Shown here: positions 1 through 6,779 of the stretch, in pieces
Layout: each line of letters opens with the position of its first letter
How positions within the stretch are numbered: the first letter of the stretch is position 1
Assembly: GCA_964631205.1 (NCBI GenBank)
Contig: CAZVWU010000001.1
Coordinates: 124,001-188,000, forward strand
DNA: 64,000 nt
Reading direction: 5' to 3'
Source of the DNA: CAYYYJ01 sp964631205
GTDB taxonomy: Archaea; Aenigmatarchaeota; Aenigmatarchaeia; QMZP01; JACQNV01
Made by a program: the position numbers and the translations under genes
The notes under the pieces: model-generated
What the model saw: only the letters and a program-made list of their open reading frames with translations
Databases searched by the model: none
What the model was told of the DNA's origin: nothing

Positions 1-24
1 CCCTCGGGTCCGCTTTTTATTTTT

Positions 25-495
25 TTATTGATTTTTCAGCTTTTCAAGGGCAGCTGACGCATACATTTTAATATTATCATTAATCTGGTATTTAGGGTCA
101 TTCAGCTCTTCTGAAGTAAACCAGCGGCAGGCATCAGTTTTTTCTGTCTCTGAAAGGATTAACTGATCTGTAGCAGATTTGGCAAAAAAGACTAGTGTTA
201 CATGTTCATGGGCGTCATTAATTTTATGCCTGTTTGAAAATTGGGGAGGTATTAACTCCTTGTAGTTCTGGGTTTTTGTAAGCGGGTAAGAAGAGCCATG
301 GAATAATTCTATATCCAACCCAACCTCTTCTTTGACTTCACGTACTGCAGCCTCATTAGGGTCTTCATCCAATTCAACATGGCCGCCGACACTCAGCCAT
401 ATGCCGTATTTATCGTGTTTTCTAAGCAGAACCCTTCCATTAAAAACAATAAAGACTTCTGCGCAGAGGTCGATTTTTTCGTGGATGTGGGGCAT
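25..495 (-). CDS. NUDIX hydrolase
   Basis: A 156-residue NUDIX-fold protein that should hydrolyse a nucleoside diphosphate linked to another moiety; the substrate cannot be read from sequence. The NUDIX box is visible as GGHVELDEDPNEAAVREV followed by KEEVGL, with the expected G-x5-E-x7-RE-x2-EE-x-G spacing. I start it at the ATG giving MPHIHEKID because this His-rich beginning is usual in this subfamily. An upstream in-frame ATG at 525 would add ten residues. It is divergent from the dinB-like gene, with only about 65 bp between them to hold both promoters. Confidence 0.85.
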   Translation of the reverse strand: MPHIHEKIDLCAEVFIVFNGRVLLRKHDKYGIWLSVGGHVELDEDPNEAAVREVKEEVGLDIELFHGSSYPLTKTQNYKELIPPQFSNRHKINDAHEHVTLVFFAKSATDQLILSETEKTDACRWFTSEELNDPKYQINDNIKMYASAALEKLKNQ

Positions 496-559
496 AGTGT
501 TTCCCTTAGCTAAAAACTTTTGCATATACGGATTTAAAAACTCATTATAAAATCAATTC

Positions 560-1669
560 ATGCCAAACAGAATAATCCTCCAGCTGGACTTGGATTCCTT
601 CTACGCATCTGCTGAAGAAAAGAGGAAGCCTGAGCTAAAGGGGAAGCCTGTTGTAGTCTGTGTTTTTTCTGGAAGGACAGAAGACTCTGGCGCTGTCGCA
701 ACAGCCAATTACAAGGCAAGGGAGCTCGGGATAAAGTCAGGGATGTATATCATGCAGGCAAAGCAGCTTGCAAACCAGGAGACTGTTTTTATCCCGACTG
801 ACATGGATTATTACAAAGAGGTCTCAGAAAGAATAATGGATATAATAAGAACGTATTCTGAAAAATTCGAACAGAGGAGTATAGACGAGGCTTATTTGGA
901 TTTGTCTTCTAGGGTAAAAAATTTTGAAGAGGCAGTAAAATTAGCTGATGAATTAAAAAAAGAAATTTCTGAAAAGGAAGGAATAACTTGCTCTATTGGT
1001 ATAGGTCCGAACAAGCTGATTGCAAAAATGGCTTCGAAGGCAAAAAAGCCGGATGGATTAACAATTATTAAACCAGAAGAAGTTAAAGATTTTCTAAATC
1101 CGCTTCCTGTAAAAAAACTTTTTGGTATTGGGCCAAAATCTCTTGAGATTTTTGAAAAGATGGGAATCAAAACAATAGAGGATCTTTCAAAAACAGATGT
1201 GAAATTTTTGATTGATAATTTTGGAGAAAAGAAAGGGGAAGAAATCTGGGAGCATGCGAATGGGGTAGACAATTCTGAGGTTGAGGAAACAGAGAGGCAG
1301 CAGCTTTCGAAAATAGGGACCCTCAAACAGGACAGTTCAGATCTGGATTTTATTTGCGATAAACTTTTTGAATTGGCTGATGAATTAAAAATTAAAATAG
1401 ATAAAGAAAAGAAACAGTTTAAATCAGTCAGTATAATTGTGATTTTGACAAATCTGGAGACTCACACAAAGAGCAGGAGCCTGGAGAATTTTACAGATGA
1501 TATAGAAATTGTGAAAACAGAGACCAAAAATCTGATGAAGGAATTTTTGGAAAGCAATCCGGGAAAAAAACTGCGAAGGTGTGGTGTGCGAGTTTCAGGA
1601 TTTCCTGAAAATACGGTTGAGGATGAGAAGCAGGAGAAAAAGCAGAGAACGCTGTTTGGTTTCAAGTAA
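560..1669 (+). CDS. dinB: Y-family DNA polymerase IV (translesion polymerase)
   Basis: A 369-residue Y-family polymerase of full length, which would copy past damaged template bases. The N-terminal metal-binding motif LDLDSFYASAEE (about residues 9-19) and the catalytic SIDEAYLDLS (about residue 107) are intact, followed by the helix-hairpin-helix thumb (FGIGPKSLEIF) and the little-finger domain. The last eight residues, QRTLFGFK, match a PCNA-interacting (PIP) motif, Q-x2-L-x-x-F-like, so recruitment to the sliding clamp is likely. It stands alone on the plus strand between two convergent/divergent minus-strand genes. Confidence 0.95.
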   Translation: MPNRIILQLDLDSFYASAEEKRKPELKGKPVVVCVFSGRTEDSGAVATANYKARELGIKSGMYIMQAKQLANQETVFIPTDMDYYKEVSERIMDIIRTYSEKFEQRSIDEAYLDLSSRVKNFEEAVKLADELKKEISEKEGITCSIGIGPNKLIAKMASKAKKPDGLTIIKPEEVKDFLNPLPVKKLFGIGPKSLEIFEKMGIKTIEDLSKTDVKFLIDNFGEKKGEEIWEHANGVDNSEVEETERQQLSKIGTLKQDSSDLDFICDKLFELADELKIKIDKEKKQFKSVSIIVILTNLETHTKSRSLENFTDDIEIVKTETKNLMKEFLESNPGKKLRRCGVRVSGFPENTVEDEKQEKKQRTLFGFK

Positions 1670-1678
1670 ATTTTTATT

Positions 1679-2119
1679 TTATAGATTATAATCAAAAAAT
1701 ACTGCGTGATGACCTTTCCCATACCAGTCTCTGAAAATACCAGCTTTTTTGTAGCCGAGTTTTAGGTGCCAGGTTATGGATGGCTTGTTCCTGACGCTGC
1801 ATTCAGCATACAATTTTCTAAAGCCTTGTTTCTTCAGGCGTTTAGCTGTTTCATAGAAAAGTAAAGATCCTATACCCTTTCGTCTTAGATCAGGTTCGAT
1901 GGCCAGGATCCATCCCCAAGCCCTGCCATCAGAATCATCGTAAATAAATCGGGCACCTATTAATTTACCAGAATCTTCCATAATCCAGCAAATTTTCGAA
2001 TTCTCCCTGAGAACTTTTTCAAGATATTTTTTGCTGTACCATCTCTCATGCTTGAAAGCGTCTTTCCCCAGCTTCAATATTTCTGGTATGTCTTCTTTTT
2101 TACAAAGACGGATTTTCAT
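1679..2119 (-). CDS. GNAT-family N-acetyltransferase (RimI-like)
   Basis: A 146-residue acetyltransferase of the GNAT fold. The acetyl-CoA-binding loop is seen in LRRKGIGSLLFYETAKRL (about residues 80-97, R-x-x-G-x-G pattern), preceded by the beta-4 strand AWGWILAIEPD and followed by the typical YAECSVRNKPSITWHLKLGYKKAG-type C-terminus, which resembles RimI and other peptide N-terminal acetyltransferases. The target is not determinable. It ends 16 bp upstream of lysS on the same strand, reading after it, so the two could be cotranscribed. Confidence 0.8.
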   Translation of the reverse strand: MKIRLCKKEDIPEILKLGKDAFKHERWYSKKYLEKVLRENSKICWIMEDSGKLIGARFIYDDSDGRAWGWILAIEPDLRRKGIGSLLFYETAKRLKKQGFRKLYAECSVRNKPSITWHLKLGYKKAGIFRDWYGKGHHAVFFDYNL

Positions 2120-2134
2120 ACTTTGCCTAATTTT

Positions 2135-3697
2135 TTATCTTTTCTTTTTCTTAACAGGTTTGTGCGGATGCTTGAAAACAGTTGTAGCTGTCTCATCACC
2201 AAATATTTCTTCTTTTTCTTTGGCTTCTTTTCTAAGCTGAGGGAACAACAAAACCTCCCTGATTGAATGCTGGCCTGTCAGGAACATGACAAATCTGTCT
2301 ATCCCTATCGCTATTCCGCAAGTTGGAGGCATCCCATATTCCATTGCTTTCAGGAAATCCTCATCCATCGGGTGGGATTCTGGATCGCCTGATTCACCTC
2401 TTTTTAGCTGATATTTGAAATTATTCCTGAGCTCGATAGGGTCTGTTATCTCTGTATAATTATTTCCAAGCTCTTTGCCGCATACAAAAACTTCAAACCT
2501 TTCTGTGAATCCGGGCTTGTCCCTGCATTTTTTGGCTAATGGGGAGACTTCTGCAGGAAATTCATAGATTATTGTAGGCTGGATAAGCTTGGCCTCCACA
2601 AACTCTTCAAAGATTGCGGCTATAAGCTCCCCTTTTGAAGGCTGTTTTTCCAGAAGTTCGATGCCATGTTTTTTTGCAAAAGCTACAAGCTCTTTTACAG
2701 ACATGCTTTCTGCATCTAGTTTTGCATATTTTTTAATTGCTTCGAGCATTGTAAGTTTTTCCAATGGAGCTTTGAAATCAATAATGTGGTCTCCGTATTT
2801 AATTTTAGTTGTTCCTAAAGCTTTTTTTGCTGCAGACTCAACGATCTCTTCAAACAGCTTCATCCCATCCAGATAATCAGAATATGCTGTCATCGCTTCG
2901 ATCATAAGGAATTCAGGGTTGTGAGAGGTGTCTATGCTTTCATTCCTGAAATCGAAAGAAAACTCAAAAACTTTCTCAAAGCCGCCTGCTATCAGCCTTT
3001 TCAAATACATTTCATTTGAGATCCTCATGTACATCTTCATGTCCAAAGCATTGTGGTGAGTGACAAAAGGCTTTGCCAAAGCGCCTCCGTAGATAGGTTG
3101 GAGTATTGGGGTCTCTACCTCAACATAACCCCTGCTCCTCATAAATTCTCTGATGGAGTTAATGATCTCACTTCTTTTTTTGAAGATCTCTTTAACCTCT
3201 GGGTTCATCAGAAGGTCCAGATACCTCTGCCTGTACCTTGTTTCAACATCCTTTATTCCAAACCAGCTTGCTGGCAGGCCCCTCAAGGATTTTGTCAAGA
3301 TTATATAATTGTTTATCCATACAGAAAGCTCTCCCTTCTGTGTTTTAAAAATAAATCCTTCAACCCCAATTATATCGCCTATGTCCAAATGCCTTTTAAA
3401 CAGCTCAAATTGCTCCTGCCCGACATGGTCAAAACGCAGGCATGTTTGGATTTTTCCTGTATAATCTTCTACATCAACAAAGAGAAGTTTGCCATGTTCC
3501 CGTATGGCCCTTATTCTACCAGCTATCTTGACTTTTACATCTTCCTTTTTTTGGCCTGATTCAATTCCAGAATATTTGGCAAGAAGGTCTTTTATGAAGT
3601 TTTTCCTGTCGTAATTATATGCGAATGGATTTATCCCAAGCTTTTTTAATTCCTCAAGAACCTTGAGCCTTTTCTCTAATTCGCCTTGGTCGTCCAT
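2135..3697 (-). CDS. lysS: Lysyl-tRNA synthetase, class II
   Basis: A 520-residue class II LysRS that charges tRNA-Lys. The N-terminal OB-fold anticodon-binding domain (about 55-150) contains IAGRIRAIREHGKLLFVDVED. The catalytic domain has motif 2 (FEFSFDFRNESIDTSHNPEF) and motif 3 (GIAIGIDRFVMFLTG, about residue 457 onward). The start ATG is preceded by the archaeal AT-rich promoter region. The C-terminal tail is lysine-rich (KKKKR). The class II enzyme distinguishes this genome from archaea that use class I LysRS. Confidence 0.97.
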   Translation of the reverse strand: MDDQGELEKRLKVLEELKKLGINPFAYNYDRKNFIKDLLAKYSGIESGQKKEDVKVKIAGRIRAIREHGKLLFVDVEDYTGKIQTCLRFDHVGQEQFELFKRHLDIGDIIGVEGFIFKTQKGELSVWINNYIILTKSLRGLPASWFGIKDVETRYRQRYLDLLMNPEVKEIFKKRSEIINSIREFMRSRGYVEVETPILQPIYGGALAKPFVTHHNALDMKMYMRISNEMYLKRLIAGGFEKVFEFSFDFRNESIDTSHNPEFLMIEAMTAYSDYLDGMKLFEEIVESAAKKALGTTKIKYGDHIIDFKAPLEKLTMLEAIKKYAKLDAESMSVKELVAFAKKHGIELLEKQPSKGELIAAIFEEFVEAKLIQPTIIYEFPAEVSPLAKKCRDKPGFTERFEVFVCGKELGNNYTEITDPIELRNNFKYQLKRGESGDPESHPMDEDFLKAMEYGMPPTCGIAIGIDRFVMFLTGQHSIREVLLFPQLRKEAKEKEEIFGDETATTVFKHPHKPVKKKKR

Positions 3698-3753
3698 AGC
3701 CTATCTATTATAAAATACCTTATTAAATGTGATTGGCAGCCCCTTATCAATTT

Positions 3754-3770
3754 AAAGCTTCTTTATATAT
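3754..3770 (+). promoter_or_regulatory. BRE/TATA promoter of the surface-protein gene
   Basis: AAAGCTTC followed by TTTATATAT lies about 27-35 bp before the ATG at 3797. This is the spacing expected of an archaeal BRE/TATA box driving a leaderless or nearly leaderless mRNA. No Shine-Dalgarno-like sequence is seen before the ATG, which supports this reading. Confidence 0.65.
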
Positions 3771-3796
3771 AATACAACAAAGAATAATAATTGTAT

Positions 3797-4741
3797 ATGT
3801 CACCTAAAGCTATTCTTCTTGTCCCGATTTTTGTGGCGCTGCTTTTGCCAGCCTATGTTTTTGCACAAACTCTTGACTATGGTTTTGTTTTCCTTGATTT
3901 TCCAGCAGAGCTGGAGATCTCTGCAGCATCTTCCACAATGACCCATGTGCCTGTGAAAAACATAGGCCGATTAAGCAACATAGTTGAGTTGGAAATAGAG
4001 ACAGCAGCCCCTATATCAGCTTCTATTCTGCCGGGTTCTTTGGCTGTTGCTGAGGGCAGCATAGGCGTGTTTACAGTAAGCTTTTTGCCTTCTTCAGGGG
4101 ATGTGGTAAACAAATACCCTTCAAAGCTGAGGATTAAGGGCAGGGGAGTTGACATCACAAAAGATTTTACTCTGGTTTTAGCCCCGTCACCGGAAAAGAA
4201 GTTTGAAATAAGCAATAATTATCTTGTCCTGCTGAACAGGTATGAAAGCCTTGGGAAAAAGTTTGAGCAAGTAAAAGACACAGGCTGCGTCCTTGTTGAG
4301 GCAGGCGATGTCACAGCGGTGACGCCGAAGCAGATAATTGGCAGTTTGCAGGAGCTGAAGGGGATAGTTGATAAGGTCAAGTCTGCAGTCGACGAAAATG
4401 ATTTTGTCACAGCAAGCATTGAGGAGGAAAAGGGGCAGGAGCTTGCAAACAGGGTGGAATTTGAAGTAAACGCATTGAAAATATCCCAGGAATCATGTGA
4501 GCAAGACAAATCCAGGGTAAGCAGCTATCTCACAGGCGGTGCAATAGGAACAACTGTAGGCATCGTGATAATAGCAGTTGTGCTTGGTCTTGTAACATAT
4601 AAACACCACACCAGGCTGCCGAAGGTCAGGAGGCTTATAAGGACCCCTAAGTATTCTATTTCCGAGCAGAAACAAAACCAGGCCCCTGGAGTAAACAGGG
4701 TTGAAAGGGATTTCAAGTACGAGTTCAGGAAGAAGAAATGA
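3797..4741 (+). CDS. Secreted, C-terminally membrane-anchored protein
   Basis: A 314-residue exported protein of unknown function. I use the ATG giving MSPKAILLV; a TTG six bases earlier is less likely. Residues 1-23 form a signal peptide ending near AYVFA-Q. The next region is beta-rich with the pattern of an NEW3/CARDB-like extracellular domain (VPVKNIGRLSNIVELEI), followed by a helical region around 140-240, a transmembrane helix (GTTVGIVIIAVVLGLVTY, about residues 252-270) and a basic cytoplasmic tail. This resembles archaeal surface proteins, but the family is not certain. Its TGA stop overlaps the start of an AAAGAAA/TTTCTTT hairpin element. Confidence 0.7.
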   Translation: MSPKAILLVPIFVALLLPAYVFAQTLDYGFVFLDFPAELEISAASSTMTHVPVKNIGRLSNIVELEIETAAPISASILPGSLAVAEGSIGVFTVSFLPSSGDVVNKYPSKLRIKGRGVDITKDFTLVLAPSPEKKFEISNNYLVLLNRYESLGKKFEQVKDTGCVLVEAGDVTAVTPKQIIGSLQELKGIVDKVKSAVDENDFVTASIEEEKGQELANRVEFEVNALKISQESCEQDKSRVSSYLTGGAIGTTVGIVIIAVVLGLVTYKHHTRLPKVRRLIRTPKYSISEQKQNQAPGVNRVERDFKYEFRKKK

Positions 4742-4793
4742 AGCCTTTCTTTCTATTAATTCTATTCAAAGAAACGCTTCAGCGAAAGAAAAC
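4741..4793 (+). repeat. TTTCTTT/AAAGAAA hairpin element, copy E
   Basis: Directly after the stop codon at 4741, AAGC-C-TTTCTTT (4741-4752) faces AAAGAAA-C-GCTT (4768-4779), an 11-bp stem with one mismatch. A second purine run, CGAAAGAAAAC, follows at 4783-4793. The order pyrimidine run, purine run, spacer, second purine run matches the copies at 24022, 27254, 49729 and 51277. Because it sits between convergent genes it may also act as a 3' end or terminator structure. Confidence 0.55.
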
Positions 4794-4827
4794 ATGCGAG
4801 AGGTTCCAGAGCACTTTTTCTTTCTGG

Positions 4828-5214
4828 TTAGGCCCCTGCTGGGATTGTATCTATCGAATCTATAAAATCCTTATAAGAAACATACACACTTTGCGGTTTC
4901 AGCTCAACACAGATTCTCCTTAAGAAAAAGCCAATAAGGTTATGCTTCTGGGCGAGTATTTCAATATACGGACACCGTCGTTCTCTTTCATTGAATTTCT
5001 CGAGAGCTTCCTTAACCTTTTCAGAATCAGCCGGGTCATCCGCGGCTGGCAGCAGACAATAGGAAAAATCAAGTTTTAATTCGTCCACAGGGCCCTTCTT
5101 TATGACTTCGTCGGGATCCGGAACATGGAGCCAGTATACATTCCAGCCCCTTCTTTTCAGGCCACTGAGTATCTGTCTTCCAAAACCCCCTGTATAATCT
5201 TCTAGAACCGGCAT
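4828..5214 (-). CDS. Hypothetical protein
   Basis: A 128-residue soluble protein I do not recognise. It has a mixed alpha/beta composition, a central acidic helix (DPADSEKVKEALEKFNERE), and no membrane segment or signal peptide. The start MPVLEDYTGG is preceded by an AT-rich stretch. It is divergent from the proteasome-like peptidase gene at 5269 with 55 bp between them, so a shared promoter region is possible. Codon use looks like that of neighbouring genes. Confidence 0.6.
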   Translation of the reverse strand: MPVLEDYTGGFGRQILSGLKRRGWNVYWLHVPDPDEVIKKGPVDELKLDFSYCLLPAADDPADSEKVKEALEKFNERERRCPYIEILAQKHNLIGFFLRRICVELKPQSVYVSYKDFIDSIDTIPAGA

Positions 5215-5268
5215 ATTGGTTTATTGAAGAGGAAGAAAGCTTAAAAAGCTATTTGCCGATATTTCCGA

Positions 5269-6360
5269 ATGACAAATATAATGGCAGTTACTGTGCCTTA
5301 TGGGAATGATAGGGCAGTTTATGTATGCTCTGATAGCCAGTCTAGCGGAGGGCGTGACAAGACAAATGTGCAAAAGCTTGTTTCCAGAGGCGGGAATTTA
5401 ATAACTGCAACAGGAAAAGGATATAGGATAGAAGCAATACAAAAAAACCTTCTTGAGCTGGAAGGGCAGGCTTATGAGCCTTCTTATGTAGCTCAAAGGA
5501 TTTTCGACGATTTTCAAAAGAAGTTTAAATTAAGAAGCAAAAAAGACGGAGAAGCTTACATAGTGGCGGGTCACGAAAACAAAGTGCCTTCAATATGCTT
5601 GGTCGAGATCAATGAGCTTACTCTTGACCCGAAATCTGGAATAGAGCCAGTCCAAAGGCGTCCTTACGTGTTCCGTGGAAGCGGGAGCAGCAGAACAAAT
5701 CCTGATTTTCAAAGGGACATAGAAAAGGGAAATTTCTGCCTAGACGATATTCCAGAAGGGATGGTTTTTTGCATTTCTTACGGGGAAAAGGCAAGTGGCG
5801 ATATTGCCGTAGACGACAAGTTGCAACTAGGCCTCATTATGCCAGAAAGAACTTCATTGATTTACCATCCGCAAACGAGATTTCCGGATTATTTCGAACT
5901 GGTAAGATATTTATTTACAAATTTAGGAAACACGTTAACAGAGACCGACGATTTTTTGAGAGCAGCATCGGCCAGCCCTGAGGAGTTAGATTTGATGCCC
6001 GATGAAATAGTTACGCCTGGCATTGAAAATGTAAGCCACTTATATGCGACTTTTAACGATCTTTATATATGTATAACAATAGCTTCAAAAATTGTAGATA
6101 ATATTGACCACCGATACAATTCAGCAAATACAAGGCTTAAAACATGCGCAGAATCTGAAAAGAACAGAATAATTAAGAGCAGGGATCAGGAATTGGGAAG
6201 AAGGGACGAGGCAAAAATAGAACTGAGCAGGCTTTTAATGGCATGGATAAGCGGCGATATAACTGCGATAAAGGAAGCTTTACACGAATATAATTCTATG
6301 CGAGAAGAAAAGCATGGAAAAGCATCGGATTTTATTCAAAGATTGAAGGCACAAAGATAG
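5269..6360 (+). CDS. Proteasome-like (Anbu-like) Ntn-hydrolase
   Basis: A 363-residue protein whose first 60 residues read like an N-terminal-nucleophile hydrolase. After removal of Met1, Thr2 would be the nucleophile (MTNIMAVTVPYG). A strand with VYVCSDSQSSGG gives the Asp corresponding to proteasome D17, and NVQKLV gives the lysine corresponding to K33. The short spacing between these, and the absence of a propeptide, resemble Anbu/BPH-type peptidases more than the true beta subunit encoded at 47313. The last 100 residues form a charged helical extension (EKNRIIKSRDQELGRRDEAK) not present in proteasome subunits. The family call is an inference; the N-terminal pattern is directly visible. 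Confidence 0.6.
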   Translation: MTNIMAVTVPYGNDRAVYVCSDSQSSGGRDKTNVQKLVSRGGNLITATGKGYRIEAIQKNLLELEGQAYEPSYVAQRIFDDFQKKFKLRSKKDGEAYIVAGHENKVPSICLVEINELTLDPKSGIEPVQRRPYVFRGSGSSRTNPDFQRDIEKGNFCLDDIPEGMVFCISYGEKASGDIAVDDKLQLGLIMPERTSLIYHPQTRFPDYFELVRYLFTNLGNTLTETDDFLRAASASPEELDLMPDEIVTPGIENVSHLYATFNDLYICITIASKIVDNIDHRYNSANTRLKTCAESEKNRIIKSRDQELGRRDEAKIELSRLLMAWISGDITAIKEALHEYNSMREEKHGKASDFIQRLKAQR

Positions 6361-6366
6361 GTTATT

Positions 6367-6690
6367 TCATTGCCCAATGCTCCCCAGTAGCGGCTCGCAT
6401 GCCTTGAACAATTCAAGAGTTATCTGGTAATCAGAGACCTCTGATGTTGCTATTGTTTTTGCAAGGTTGTTCAGGTTATCCACAACCTGCTGGTTCTGAA
6501 GAAAAAGGGATGATGCCTTATAGCCGCGGACGCCGCGTTTATATTGCGAGATGGCTGGCTGGGTAGTCCCAAGCTTCTGCGCAGCCTGCTTCTGGGAAAG
6601 GCCATAGGCTTCAACAAGCTTTTTGGCTATATAGGCCCGCATTGCAGGCACAACTTCTTTTATTATAATGTCAGAGATAGGCCTAGGCAT
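6367..6690 (-). CDS. Helix-turn-helix transcriptional regulator
   Basis: A 107-residue DNA-binding protein of the archaeal COG2522-like type. A helix-turn-helix is evident in YGLSQKQAAQKLGTTQPAIS followed by QYKRG (about residues 29-53), with an N-terminal helix region and a C-terminal alpha-helical dimer or effector segment. Its promoter (TTTATATAT at 6719-6727, read on this strand) abuts the palindrome CATAACATTGTTATG at 6728-6742, which suggests autoregulation. The same palindrome family occurs at 11336, 11379, 44273 and 61892, so this protein is the leading candidate for a small regulon's regulator. It is convergent with the gene ending at 6360. Confidence 0.85.
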   Translation of the reverse strand: MPRPISDIIIKEVVPAMRAYIAKKLVEAYGLSQKQAAQKLGTTQPAISQYKRGVRGYKASSLFLQNQQVVDNLNNLAKTIATSEVSDYQITLELFKACEPLLGSIGQ

Positions 6691-6727
6691 AACTCATATT
6701 ATTATAAGGTAGAGGCTCTTTATATAT

Positions 6728-6742
6728 CATAACATTGTTATG
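6728..6742. promoter_or_regulatory. Palindromic operator CATAACATTGTTATG
   Basis: A 15-bp palindrome (CATAACA-T-TGTTATG) between the divergent HTH regulator and alaS. It lies immediately upstream of the regulator's TATA box and about 38 bp before the alaS ATG. It shares the TAACA-N-TGTTA core with four other sites in the window. Confidence 0.7.
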
Positions 6743-6779
6743 CAATACCCCTATTAAAAATTAAATAACAAATAAACGT

